From positions 16,950,596 to 17,014,595 of the forward strand of contig CM034603.1 in the NCBI GenBank assembly GCA_020091685.1: a stretch of 64,000 nt of DNA, in the 5' to 3' direction. A program made the position numbers and the translations under genes. Positions 47,801-60,660 of the stretch are shown here, piece after piece. Source of the DNA: Lutjanus erythropterus. Lineage: Eukaryota > Chordata > Actinopteri > Lutjaniformes > Lutjanidae. The notes below the pieces were generated by a model, which saw only the letters and a program-made list of their open reading frames with translations, did no database searches and was not told the origin of the DNA. The stretch's first letter is position 1, and every line of letters begins with the position of its first letter.

Positions 47801-49900
47801 TGAGCCGTCATCATACATATAGTAGTGAAACTGAAAGGTGCAGCTGCTGAAATCTAAACCTGCAGTTGTTGCTCTTTTTTTCTTTCTTTTCTGTCTTTCC
47901 GACTTTCTCAAATAGCTAGATGAAGAATGACGACAGCGGCTTAGCACACCAAACTGTCAGCTGAGGGTTGGAGGGGAAAATAATTGTCGGCAGTGGAAAG
48001 AGGGGAACTGCAGAGACGGTCAGACACAAAGAGGCCTTTCTACCAGCGAGCAGAACTGCCTCACGTCACAACACAAGCAGGAAACCACACCAACACCACC
48101 ACCACCACCACCTTGCCTCTGGGGCTGTATGTGTGTGTGTGTGTGTGAGGGAGAGAAAGAGAGAGGGAAAGAGGTGGAGGAATGGTTGGGGAGAAGAAAG
48201 AAAGCGGTCTGGGACATTTAATGAAACCCAATATCCTGCCTCTGGTCTAAAAATAAATGGAGCAATGAGCACATAAACACAGCGTATGTAGTGTGTGTGT
48301 GTTGGCATGTGTGTGTGTGCATGTATGACGTATAGAATAAGTGGTGCAGACGGGAGGTGTGAGCGAGCTGTATTCATTTCCCTGGTTTATTTGAGCTGAA
48401 AATGAATATTGTATCCCCCCGCTGCCTCTGCACACACATAAACACACACTCAACGAGGTGAGGTAACATCAAGTGGTGCTCAGCTGAACGTAAAGGGGTA
48501 ATGTCACTTTGATTACGGAAACTATACAGACCATCGACTCTGCGCTGTATAGGCAATTAAATGGTAGACTGAGTGCAAGCAATTAAATGGCGAACTGAAA
48601 CTTTAGAGCTGCATATTTTGCTTCAGAGTTTTTCTAACAGTGTGGTGTGTGTGCATGTGTGTGTGAAGGCTGATAATAACTAATTACTCACAGAAAAGTA
48701 CGTCGCCATAATGTTTTTCTCTGCAAGAGTTTTCATGCATCAAGACAAAGGCGTCACCCCATCAGAAATAAATAAAAGTAGGGGAGTGCAATTAGTACCA
48801 GCACAAGTGCAATAAGAACCAGTGGAGATTTGCAAAGGTTGTTTGGGTTTTTTCATTTTGTATAGTGTAAGTTTTATTTCCTAGATCTCAAAGTTTTTAA
48901 TAATGTTTCTGAATAGTATCTCATTTTTCTTTAAGATGCATAACATAATAAGAGTGTCCTGGGTTTACCCAACAGTAAACTTATTAAGGAAACAATAAAC
49001 AGAAAGTCCATATCAGTTTAAACATTACATTATTTACTTACAGCATCACCAGAAACCAGGTTATTTTACAACAATATAATGGATATAGATATAGAAATAG
49101 AAAGAAAGACATCAGTCGAACCCAATCCCAACCCAAAAAAAACATATTTTCTTAGCTTTCTTAGCAATATCAGGGCATGCAGATTGTTGTGGATTTGTTT
49201 GTTCAGGTTTTGATACCCAATACAAGATGTGATTAATTTAATTTTGTTTGTGCACGGTGTATGAAGAAAAATTAAAGCTGGTGTAGACAGTTTATTTTGG
49301 CCATTATTGGACAAAGGTTCCACAATAACTCTTAAGCATGATTTACTTTAAGTAATCTGAGACAAAAAACTAAACTAAATTTGGCTCTATTTTCAGGCTT
49401 TAGAAAATTTAGCATGTGATGGGAGATCTTGAGCAATCACTGGTTGGTAAAATGGTTGATTCTTGAGTTTTATTCCCAAAACATAAGTATTTTACAACAT
49501 GTTAATGAGACAACCAACTACTAAAACCACTTACTGCACCAACAGCAACATTTCTTCCCAGTGTTCCTCAGAATAATCCATAGATCTTACAGACAGCAAT
49601 ATTTCTTAGGCAGAAAGTAGTTCCAATGAAAACTCTTCCCCAGGAGCTCTGTGGGTTTTCATGCATAATCATGAGATTGTTTCATCATGTGACAAAGAAG
49701 GTAAATGAAGGCTTTGGATTCATGGACTCCAAAGTTTGCTATAGCCTTGGGCCCTCACAAGTTTAAATCAGTCATTAGGCTTATTTGTAAAGTCATTTGT
49801 ACAGGTAGTTCTAATCAACTATTGATTTATTGAAGCAGGTTGTACTACTGTTTGCACCAGAATTTTTAGCTGGTAAAGACCTTCGTAATGTGTTATTGGT
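47801..49900. other. Noncoding DNA with CA/GT and purine-rich tracts
   Basis: A (CAC)n run at about 48.09-48.11 kb, (TG)n at 48130-48147 followed by a GA-rich run to about 48.2 kb, and short TG runs near 48.29-48.32 and 48.64-48.66 kb. No gene; open frames here are low-complexity. Confidence 0.5.
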
Positions 49901-50377
49901 TGGCTAGTTGCACTATTGCCATCAATGGCGTAAACAGGAAGTCACTGTATTATCACATGCTAAATAAATAAGCAGGCTGAGAGCTATTCTAACTTAACTT
50001 CCAATCATTTGCAAATGTAGGTATTTGTTTTATTTATACATGCATATGGCACAGTATCGTGTGCATGCAAGTGCATACATGAATGCGCATACCTATGTGC
50101 AAAAATATACACAACAGCACATTTCAGTTCACACAGATATATTTAAGACCTGGAAAAGATAATCACTGTCACAATTTTTTAAATCACTTCTCCCTGAGAC
50201 ACAGTAATGATAGCATTGATGGCATTACTCACTGGAGGGACTGGTTGTTAGCCGGTGGATGTTTAATAGAAAGACAAGGTCCAGTACATAATGTGCTTTA
50301 AGAGCATGGATGGATGGCCACACCAAGGACAGACAGAATTGTGTTAATTAAACGCAAATAGTCAAGTGCAAATATGA

Positions 50378-50918
50378 ACACCCAGAAGAAAATTTTATTT
50401 CTCACAATCATCTTTTTTTTTTTGCCTTATGTGAAATAAATGGGATTCATATTTTGTGCTTACTGAAGTCTCATCTGTTTCTCCTAAACCCCTCCTTAGG
50501 GAAGGATTAAAACAAAAGAAAAGCAGGCGGTCTTTTGTTGAGCTCATAAGTGTCTCAGAGGTCTCTCCTTAACGACCGTATGGAGTAACAAGACTTTAAT
50601 TTGACCACTGAGAAGAGTTTAAGATTTTATTTAAGACCACAAAGTTTTCGTCTAGATCTCACTGTTCTCTCAACAGCTGATTATTCAAGACAAATTTAAG
50701 ATCAGTGCAGTGAGACCAAAAAAAAAAAAAAAAAGAAGATCTTCTATTGGGTTCAAATTAGTCTCAGGCTGAGATGAGGCAAACGCTGTTTCTCAGGGGC
50801 GGAACTTAAGAAGTATGAGAAAATGGCCAAAGCCTCATATTGGTCTGAAATTGAGCTCATTTATGTCAGGAGACACAGGCTAGACGAAGACAAGATCTTT
50901 CTTTCTTCTGGGCATTGA
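50378..50918. repeat. Candidate fold-back repeat with CCCAGAAGAAA ends
   Basis: CCCAGAAGAAA at about 50381 and its reverse complement TTTCTTCTGGG at about 50909 bound a segment with several 'gtctc/gagac' blocks in opposite orientation and a 17-base A run at about 50.72 kb. No target duplication is visible, so the boundaries are tentative. Confidence 0.35.
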
Positions 50919-51609
50919 CAAGTACTTTACCACTAGCCTATCATGTATTTATTGAAATATAAAGTAAAAACATTTATTTATATGGAAGAAAAACACCAAC
51001 ACTGAAAATTATTCAGTCCAGTATTTGTATGATGTTTCTTAAGGTATATTGTATTGTTATTGTACTGTATTGTATCAGTATGTTCAGTCAGGAAGACTTT
51101 TTATGATTCATTCATTCACAGTCCTCTATCTCTCTCTCTGTAACTCCTCCCGCTTCTTCAAATCAGCTGATTTTGGGCGTTGTCTCTTTTAAACCAACCA
51201 GATTTTGCCACATTCTCCATCAGCCAATCACGTCTTTGCTGTTAAGCTTCAAATCTGTTCTCCTCTGTTCACCTCCAGTTCATCATATCCAGTGTCCAGG
51301 TTGAGCTTATCTGAAGGTCACTCCTCATCACATCAAGATGTTCAGCCATTTTCTTCATTTCATCACCACCACCAGTAGACTCCGTTAGAGGGTTTCCTAT
51401 TATTCTTATGGCTTCTCCACCTCCCTTAAAATACAAGTGCAGGACACGATGATGGTGTTGAATCATTCAAATTCTCATCCTTTATGCTTATGTCAGTAAA
51501 AACATTTTCTCAGTCAAAGCAAGCTAACATTAGCTTTCTCAGCTGGACGTCTAATTAGGTCTCATATTATTATATAGATGTATATACATATATTATGCAA
51601 TAAATAGAA

Positions 51610-52110
51610 ACTGTAAAAAACAAACTATTTATTTTAACTTAAAAAGTTAAGTGTAAAAAAGTCATATAACAGTAAGTTGGCTTGAAATTTTGAGTTTTCT
51701 CAAAATTTTTGTTTTTACAGTATTGTCAAATAAACTTGATATTAATCCAAGACTTATTTTTAAATGTATTAGAGACAACCAGCAAGTTTTCATCATATAT
51801 GTTTTCTTAACTATACAAAAGGGTCTCAGGAGAGTTTTAAGTCAGGAGAGTTTTAAGTCTTAAACAATGCATGCTGGGAAGTCTGCTAATACTGATCATG
51901 CTTCTTTAGACAATTTAATAAGTAAATTGAATTCTGTACAGATTCATTCAATTCTTCAAGTTAGGCGAAGTCGTGTTTATAAGTTCTGAAGTGATCTGAA
52001 AATAAATATGAGAAATTTAAGGTTAATTAACTTGAATGGATAAAATGTGTACATTTATGATGTAAGCAAGAAAAGATTTATTGATTCTTCTAAATTCCTG
52101 TCAAATCACA
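51610..52110. repeat. CACTGTAAAA-type repeat, copy with a 112-bp MITE-like head
   Basis: ACTGTAAAAAACAAA (51610) and TTTGTTTTTACAGT (to 51721) are inverted ends of a 112-bp unit. It is followed by the 'gtcaaataaacttgat', 'tcttaaacaatgcatgctgg' and 'acatttatgatgtaagcaagaaaag' blocks shared with the other copies in this cluster. Confidence 0.55.
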
Positions 52111-52772
52111 CAAATCAATCATTCAACCATTTATTCGTTTTTCCTCATCAGTTAGAAATTTGTTTTCCAAATGGGAAAAAATGCCCCTATTTCTCTCTAT
52201 ACTTCAACTGGATATTATATGCTGATATTATGGGCTGGATGTGGGTCGGTGTTTGAGCTCCACTCGTGCACAGCATCCCTCACCAGTTGCGAACTTTTCA
52301 CGTAACCTTAACCTCACGTATAATTCGCCATGTGTCATAAAAAATGCAGGGAGGTGCCTGCTGTGTTTTGTTTTGGATAGAAGCTGTCTGAAAACACACC
52401 GAGGCATCCCGTACATTCATGTGAACTGGGGCTGAACATGTTGATGAGAGCAATTCTCATGACCACAACCTGCATTCGTTTCATATTTTCACAACTCCAC
52501 GATGCATAATGTTCACACACATAGTGTATGTGCATGCACACGCACAGCCACAGAGTGCAGTTAAGGGCATAAATCACACTGATGTCACAAAAGAAAACAA
52601 TACGCGTGTCATTTTGTCTTTGTTACAACGGTATTAACACTCAGGGAGAGACCTTGTGGGCATCATTGAACAAGGCAGGTAACCTCCACTTCCACTCCGC
52701 ACTGCTATCCAGCACTATCATGCACTGAGAACGTGTGTGTTTATTGTCTGCATGTGTGTTAGTATATGGATG

Positions 52773-52779
<7 letters not shown>

Positions 52780-52814
<35 letters not shown>
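52780..52814. repeat. (GT)n microsatellite
   Basis: About 17 GT units. Confidence 0.95.
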
Positions 52815-52816
<2 letters not shown>

Positions 52817-52943
52817 GAGACAGCATGCCAAGCCACCTGGAGCAGAGCAGGTATTATTAGAGATGGTGCCAAGAGACACTTAAAATGCAGCCACTCTGTC
52901 TAGTGCAAACACGCCTGTCTGGGCACAGATCAGACTCATGTGC

Positions 52944-52945
<2 letters not shown>

Positions 52946-53002
<57 letters not shown>
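52946..53002. repeat. (GT)n microsatellite
   Basis: About 28 GT units, only 130 bp from the previous tract. Confidence 0.95.
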
Positions 53003-53003
<1 letters not shown>

Positions 53004-54207
53004 TTACACCTTGGTGGAAGCCTGACAAAGCCCAAGTATTACACACCTTCCGGGTTCACCCAGGATTTATTGGAAACTCACAGAGTGTCCAGTCGAGTCA
53101 GCGTCAGTATTTTTAGCAACAACAACAACAGAGGGGGCAGAGATGAGATTCATGGAACAAATAATTCGATTTTCAGCCAGGAGGACTGAACATTTATTAG
53201 AAAAGTGGTGGATTTATCACCCGACTCCCTCTTGGCATGACTATCCCCTTTTTCCTACATGTTTTCCAAGACATATCGTCACCTCCTGAACACAAAAGTG
53301 TTAAAATGTGACCAGCTGATGAAACACAAGCTGATGGAAAATAAAATAACATAGTAAAGGTGATCATCTCAGTCACCTGAACTTCCTTCCACACTTTTAC
53401 TACAAACAGTTCACACATGCCTGTGTAATAATGTGTTTCAATAACTGCACCTCTGTTGGCTGTGTTTGCTAATTTGTTAAGCTGCAGGAATGTTTAACTG
53501 TGAGTGTGTGTGTGCCTAAATGTATTGTATTTTTCCATCTGCTGTGTAATCTGTGATCAGGGTGGTCTTGATAATTACCTCATTTGTTTAGTTGCCATCA
53601 ACTTGATACATCGTGGTTTTTTTTCATCACACAATGTACTGAACGTGTTGTTCTCTCAGTGCAGGTAAATCTGACACTGAGGAGGCAGATCCACAGAGCT
53701 GTCTTTTTTCTTTTTTGAAAGGAAAGAGGCTTAAGGGAGGGACAGGGTTTAACATGAGTATCAAGTGTCTGAAACACTGGTAACATTTTTCATATCACAA
53801 TTTGATCAGCAGCAGTAAGTTGTTATGTACTTTTTGAGTACTTATTTGAACATAAAAATAGTTTTGAGGGTTTTTTTTTCAAACCTTTAAGTTTAAGTCT
53901 AAGTAAGTTTAAGTCATATTTTTTACTCAATTCAAGTGGGTAATTTAATGAAAATAATTAGTGCTTTATTACAGATCATTATAGATGATAATATAGGATT
54001 CCCTTGATAAATTAATATTGAGAAAAAATGGTTGTGTGAACTTTTTAAAAAAAAGCATTTTATATGCATATTTTTTTTATACAAAATGCAGTTATATTTA
54101 TTATTTATTAACATTATAAGTTATGTTGCATCAATAATTTAAATTAATATAAGTACAGCAAATACTCTAATAATACTAAATCTGATGAAATTATAAGTTG
54201 TATATGG

Positions 54208-54480
54208 TACACTGTAAAAAAAAGAAATTAAAAAGTTAGTGTCTGGGCTGTTTTAAAGTTTAATGAATTTTAAAAGACAGATTGAGCTAATTTTGTAATG
54301 ATACACAACAAATAAACTATTCTAGGTCTAATTTAGAGTTCAAGTTAGAAAAAGTTATAAACAAGAAGTTTATAAACTCTTAAATACTGTGAAAATAAAG
54401 ACTAGAATTTTAAGTTTAATTACTTTGAATAAACAAAATGTATACATTTACATTAAGTTAGTGGGAAAAGATTCCACTAA
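54208..54480. repeat. CACTGTAAAA-type repeat, short copy
   Basis: Begins ACACTGTAAAAAAAAG and contains 'gttagtgtctgggctg', as in the long copy, then 'aacaaaatgtatacatttacattaagtt' shared with the copy at 56.7 kb. Confidence 0.55.
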
Positions 54481-55123
54481 TTTCAAGTATGATTTATCTA
54501 CAATGTATTATTTTATTATACAGTATGTATTTATCAATGCATCTATAACAAACGTAAAGGGTGGTTATTGTAATTTATCCATGACAAACAGTTGTGAAAG
54601 GGTTTGCAGTCTTGTATCAAGGCTGACAGAAAAGTAAAAGAAAGTCTGAGAAGCAAAAATGTGCAAAAGCTGACAAACTATGAAAAAATTTGCTAATGAT
54701 GATGATCACTTACAGTTCACAAAGCAGATGTCTGCTAGTTAAATGGACATTCTGACAAAGTTAAAAGCTTCATTACCTGTGATCATCTAAATTGTCTCAA
54801 AAGGCAGCATGTGAAGGCGTTTGCCAGAAACCGAGTTCATTCAGTATATTCAGGGTGACTTTGAGCTCTTATTAAAGTGTGTCCTGAGATTTGAACTTGA
54901 TGTAGTGACGCCACGTTTGTTTGATTTGTACAGTGCAGACTGCAGTGTGAGAAATGGCCCAGCGGTCTTTCATAATTTCACTTTCCAGGGATGAGTATTG
55001 ATTTTATGCTCAGTCGAGACAGATGGTGTTTCTGTGTAGCTGCCAATGTTTAGAGAGAGAGAGACAGTTTTTCTTTTTCAACACACGGATCTCAAGGTCC
55101 TGAGCATAAATACAGTACATGAG

Positions 55124-55125
<2 letters not shown>

Positions 55126-55179
<54 letters not shown>
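55126..55179. repeat. (CA)n microsatellite
   Basis: About 27 CA units. Confidence 0.95.
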
Positions 55180-55180
<1 letters not shown>

Positions 55181-56133
55181 CCTTACGCTGTGAAGACCAA
55201 ACCAAATGAAGTATTGAGATTGTGAAAACACAGATGTCAGAGTCAGTTCACCCAAATGCCCAAAGCTTTGAAAAATTACATTTTAAAAAGTTTTTACTAA
55301 TTAAAAACATTTGTAAACTGTTATCACAGTGTTTTCGTTTTAGTAGAAAAGACTTCCTTCTTAGGAAGGAACGTCCTTCCCAATAAAAGTGGTTCTCAGC
55401 ATCATATAATTAGAAAAGTGATTCTTTTTTTTTTAAGATTTTATGTAGATTTTTCAGGAAATATACTTTCCATATTTAAAAAAATAAGATCCACAGTCCT
55501 AACAACCAAACAAAACATGACATGAGTCAAAAACAAGACAAGACAAGACATACAACAAACACCATGGCATAACATAAAACAAGCAAGAAATGGAGAAATA
55601 ACTTAAAATACTTATCCCCATATGACTTTAATGGCTAATGTTTTTTTTCCATACTCAGATAATAGCACTTTTTCCAGTGTAGTATAGTCAGAGGGTGTGT
55701 GGATTTCTAATGACTAAGTATTTTCTTCAATACAATCAAAGAAAAAGAGTAACTCAACACGGCCAGTAACTCGCTGTGTCCTGTTACATCTTGAAATATA
55801 CAAAATGATGAATTAAAATTTAGAATCAACCCTAATTTCTCTGTGAACCAGTTTTATATCAAATATGGGTAATTGTTTCTTAAAAATATACTGATTTAAA
55901 AAAGAAAATCTAATTGAAAAATACTTTTATGGCAGCAGGCTCAGCTGTAAAATCCCAGCGAGTTAAAGAGAATCTACCTGTGTGGACAGATGAGTACGCT
56001 TGAAGTGAGATGAAGTTAAGTGAAGTCGCCCTTTAAACAGCCTCTGCCATGTTCCAACCTGAAGAAAATAATAAAATCCAAACAGAACCAAACACAGCCC
56101 ACATATTACAGTAACATGAATGGAACAACTTTG

Positions 56134-56149
56134 GTGTGTGTTGTGTGTG

Positions 56150-56183
<34 letters not shown>
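56134..56183. repeat. (GT)n microsatellite, interrupted
   Basis: GT runs broken by two GTT steps. Confidence 0.9.
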
Positions 56184-56186
<3 letters not shown>

Positions 56187-56741
56187 GATTTTGGTTAAAA
56201 GTCTGTTTTTACTCCGCAGTTCACATACAGTAGAGACTCAGGCGTCATGCCATAGTGAGTGTCCTTGAATGACTTTTCCTATTTGGAGATTTTCCATTTA
56301 AAAGAAATCATTCACCAAAACACAACATCTCCAAACTTAAACATTTACTGTAATATTTGGGCTCACTGTATGTGTGAATCAACAAATCTTTGCAGCAGGA
56401 TGCGGTCAAATAAAAATTCTTTTTCCTTTTAATTGACTAAAGACACACAGGAGGTGGATGGAAAAGTACAAAATCTATACTGGACTATAAGTAAAAGGAG
56501 TTTACACAGCAAACAAAAGCTTCACATTCAGCTGATGGTAACAGAGCGCTGTTGTTCAGGGTTCAGTGTGTGTGTGAGAGTGTTAACAGCCAGTCAGCTT
56601 ATAAACACTCGATCTTTATTGTTCTGAAGGGCCTGCCAAAACATAAACAAAAGGCCAGCGCGATGACTTAAACTTATCACTATGAAATATTGGAATATTT
56701 TAACTTTTCCAAAGCATGAAAAACATGAATGACGTGTAGAC

Positions 56742-57300
56742 TGCACTGTAAAAAAAAAAAAAAAAAAAAAAGTTTATTTTTATGAAGTTAGTTTAAAAAT
56801 GAGACTTTTAATTCTCAAACAATCCATGCTGGGAAGTCTGTTAATGTGCTGATCATGTTTGGGGTTTTTTTAGAAAAGAAACATGAGTTGACTGAACTCA
56901 ACAGTATATTCATTCAGCTCATAATTTTAATTAAGTAAATTAGATTGTTTTAACTTGAACGTTTAACTTAAAAATCTGGACATCCTTAAAGATTTAAGTT
57001 GGCTAAATTTGAAAAGACAAGTTGAGGTAATTTTGTAATAATTTAAAATAAATATTTTTTTTAGTCAAATAAACTTGATACTACTACTACAACTACTACT
57101 ATTTAAGAAAACATGTTCAGTAAACTGAATATATTAAGTTAGAAGTGTTTCAACTTCAGAAGACTCAAGTTTTGAGGTGTTCTGAAAATAAATAATAGAA
57201 ATTTTAAGTTTCATTACTTCAATAAATAAAATATGTATATTTATGTTAAGTTTAAGAGAAAAGATTAATTAATTCCACCAAATTTCTGAATGATGTGTGA
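56742..57300. repeat. CACTGTAAAA-type repeat, copy with long poly(A) head
   Basis: GCACTGTAAAA runs into a 23-base A stretch, then 'ctcaaacaatccatgctggg', 'gtcaaataaacttgatac', 'aataaataaaatatgtatattt' and 'ttccaccaaatttctg' blocks, all shared with the neighbouring copies. Confidence 0.55.
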
Positions 57301-57903
57301 TAGTGTGATGAAAAAAATGAAAGAGAAATAGATCTATCAAATGGAATTGAATCAGATCATTTATATCATGCACATCCAGGCCACACTGAGCTACAAATAA
57401 TCAAAAATTGCAGCCAGTAAGCTGTGTTTGATAATATGACTTGGCTTTTAAATAGGCTGGTTTTGTTCCTCACAACTGGAATTGGGAATTGTACTTATTA
57501 GCAGCAAACCACATCCTTTTGCTGTCATTTTTAATAAAACTAGTTTACTAATTCCTTAAACAAAAAAACCCACAATTACATCTGACTATTGACAAAATCC
57601 CTGAGCATGTCGACTCAAACCTTTGCTCCTCTCACTCCCATTAGACTGCCACAGGCCTGTTCAGTCAGAGTCACAAGCACTGTCATTATCTGTTTAAGTG
57701 GCTGTAGCGGCCATTATTTCAGGTGCCAAAAAGGCGTATGAAGCACAGTCAAAAACTCTATTAAAAGGACTTTAATCATAGTCATCTCAGTTTCCAGAGA
57801 AAGTTAACATTAATTGCCTGAAAACTCTTGTGCGGCTAGCAGCCACATGCAAACCAAATGACAAGGGAATTAGAGGCGATGCTTTAATATGTGCAACGGC
57901 TGG

Positions 57904-57932
57904 AGGGCAGACGGTGAGTTCACCGTCGCCCT
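57904..57932. other. GC-rich near-perfect hairpin
   Basis: AGGGCAGACGGTGA and TCACCGTCGCCCT are reverse complements apart from one unpaired base, separated by two bases. It sits in a well-behaved, repeat-free stretch (57.76-57.98 kb). It could be a palindromic protein site or an RNA hairpin; function unknown. Confidence 0.5.
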
Positions 57933-58499
57933 GTGTTTTTTATCCTCGTAACTTGCCTTGATTTATCGCCTTCCATCCCTTTAATTGTCTCCTCTCCTCA
58001 CTGCATCTTTTTTTGCTTTGCCGACACACTTTTATATATTTTCATTATTTCATTCCTGCTATTTTTTTTAAATACACATGTTTTTGTCTTCTTTTTAGGG
58101 GTCGCTGGATGATGATTAACCTCCTTAAAAAGTTACTGGGGGACGCTGGAGTACAAAAAAACTATACAATGACTTTTAAGGACAAAATGAAATTAAATTG
58201 CACATTGGCTAAGCAATTTAAATGTTATTTTTTCCACAACAACTACCCCAATTAGTGTCCTCAAAAAGACAAGACTTTTTGGTTCCCCTTAACAATGTCT
58301 GTGACTAGATTTGGTACGATATATTTGTAGGCGAGCACTAAAAACAGTTTGAAATATCATTTCAGTTTCACGTAGACACAGTCAGTGAACCAGCTTGGCG
58401 ACAGAAGTTGTCAGCCATTAGTGAGTTCCCTGTATGATCCGAGCGCGCTCAGGCCTGCGGTGCTCTGTAACGCCATACAGCAGTTAATTGTGTCCTGAT

Positions 58500-58655
58500 T
58501 ATTTTCAGGTAAAGCAATGAGTTATGAGCCCATTTAAATGTCAGTAATTGTGAGTGCATTATTATTTTGAGAAAATAATTAGTTACATGTCTAGATACTG
58601 CCAAAAGTGATGGAATTACAGTAACACATTACATTACTTCCAACGGTGCTTAACA
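58500..58655 (-). repeat. Decayed fish MITE, 'taacgcgttac' type
   Basis: On the minus strand it reads 'caccgttggaagtaatgtaa', 'gtgttactgtaattcc' and 'cttttggcagtatctagac', matching the start of a common fish MITE (AGTGTTGGAAGTAACGCGTT...). Ends not defined. Confidence 0.55.
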
Positions 58656-59589
58656 AAATGACTATTCACGAAAATGATGATGACACAGTTGTGAGCAGAG
58701 TTCAGCTGTCAATCGTGTCATAAAAGCCTGTTTTTATATCATCAAATACTTAGTTAAAACTGAATTGATCAGAAAAATGAACACTTGAATAAACATCAGC
58801 AAGACAAGAGCTACCTGAAATGACAGAAACCATTTTTGGGAACAATTTATTTGACTTATTATTGATTTATTTTGTTCAGTCCATCCTATTAACACTGGAG
58901 CGGCTGGCCTGACCTGTACTGCAGCCCGCCAACAGGGGACAATCAAGATGCTTTGACTTTACTTTTAGGAAGTCCAGAAATTTTGTCCATTTCTAAATAT
59001 ACAATCTGTGGTCAGACATTAGTTAGCCTAGCATGCTGGCTTCCACTTTCTGAGTGGAATACAAACTTAACAGCATGATGTGTCCTCCCAGATGTTATTA
59101 GTTCTAAACCGGAATTTCCAAGTTCCCATCTGGAAATTTCAACTGGAAAGCCCCCCGAAGACGGTTAGCAATTCTGTCTTTTGTGTTTTTATTAAGGTGT
59201 GCTGTCATTCCCACCTCCAACTAAAGTCTAAGGCAAATAGAATCCAGCATTAATATTATAAATGTACACTTTAAATTGGTAATTGCACATAACCAGCACT
59301 ATGTTTTATTGTTGCAATATGGGAAGAGCCTGTGTTGTGTCATGTTTGTATGCAGGGCTGTGACATGCACCATGTAGGGAGTGAGTAGTAGTGAATTTAT
59401 AGCACGTCTCCTAGAAACACCAGCTCTTAAATGATGGTCACTGCTGTCACAGGAAAGCTCGGACACTGTTTTTACAAATATGTTCGAAAATGATTTTATC
59501 TTCTTTAGAGAAATGTGCAAAAGCTTCGGTATTATCATAGTTTCTTTATTTACTTATGCTGAAGAGGAGAATCCAGATTTCAGTTCAGT

Positions 59590-60340
59590 CTCATTTCCTC
59601 CTCCTCTGTCCTCTGCCGCATCTCTTCTTCTCCTCTCTCCGTCTCCTCCTTCCTGCTCCCCATTAGACACAAATCAGCCCATCGATCACGCTAACCTCCT
59701 GTGTGACCTCTTCCCAAATGACTCCCCCAGAAAACCAGGTCTGCTCTCCATGCTGCTCTTTGTTTGCTCTCTTCCTGTGTTTCTCAGAGCAGCATTGTGG
59801 TACTCTCAACAAGTGGCTCATTTAGCCGCTGCAGCACCAACGGCTCGACGTGTTGAAACATACATCCTGCTCTAAATGGAGGTTTGCTCGCAAACAAATA
59901 CGCACTCCTTTTATCAAAATGTGTGTGTCATTGTACCAGCAAAACATACTTCTTGCCTCAATCCAATACCTGGCTCAAATAAAGATATTTCAGTACTCAA
60001 ATTTTCCCTCCTTCAGGGCAGCATTTATTTAAACCAGATGACAACTCTTCAACCATGATGATCGTCACTCTCGTATCACTGAAAATATTTACAATTCTAG
60101 TGGCAATAGCTGTGTTGGAATATTTCAGCTTGCAAATTCATTTTACTTTGTGAATATAGTGCTGAGCTCAAGAGGAAGAGCGTTTGGGCAATTTAACAGC
60201 AGGGCGGTACTGATGAAAGCAGGAGAAATGCAGAGGTGAAAAACAGGAGAAGAGATGCAAAAGGAAGTAAAAGAGGAGGAGGAGGAGGAGAGGTTGAGAC
60301 AGGAGGGCGAGGCAGGAGAAATGGAGAAAAGAGGGGCGAG
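59590..60340. other. CT-rich tract and GA-rich tract flanking ordinary sequence
   Basis: A CT-rich run (59.60-59.66 kb, 'tcctcctcctctgtcc') and a GA-rich run (60.24-60.35 kb, with a GAG trinucleotide repeat at about 60.27-60.29 kb) lie 0.6 kb apart on the same strand. The 131-codon frame at 59.48-59.88 kb crosses the CT-rich tract and shows no domain; I do not call it a gene. Confidence 0.5.
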
Positions 60341-60448
60341 CCAGAGTGTTAAAGAAAAAGAGTATGAGTCAGTGGTTCTGATATTTCCTTTAGTAAGCTG
60401 AGCAGGAATGCAGAGGATGGTAAACAACCTAAAGATGGTTACTCCCTT

Positions 60449-60660
60449 AAAGGTGGAGTAAGAGCTCCTGGAGACAGAGAGATTGAGTCTCATTCCCAGG
60501 TCGACAAATAACGACACTGTGGATTGGTGGCTGCTCAACAAAACAATCAACCCAAGCCGAAGAGTCAGTTTATGACTACCTGGGAATGAGACTAAACAAT
60601 CAACTGTTTGTCAAGACGTTGCCTACCCCACCTTTAGTTTGGTTGAGAAAGCTTTTTCGC
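60449..60660. repeat. Fold-back dispersed repeat with TCTCATTCCCAGGT arms
   Basis: TGAGTCTCATTCCCAGGT (60485-60502) and ACCTGGGAATGAGACTAA (about 60578-60595) are inverted repeats with one mismatch across an about 75-bp loop. The block 'ggtggagtaagagctcctgg' before it is part of the same common fish repeat. Confidence 0.6.

Noticed and set aside
58080-58160. Exon-like segment after tcttctttttag at 58.10 kb
   Set aside because: Good acceptor but no convincing GT donor within the open stretch.
59480-59875. 131-codon plus-strand frame
   Set aside because: Pro/Ser/Leu-rich stretch arises from the CT-rich tract; no domain, no splice context, no conservation evidence available.
60143-60550. 135-codon minus-strand frame with Ser run
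   Set aside because: Antisense of the GA-rich tract and of a dispersed repeat; low complexity.
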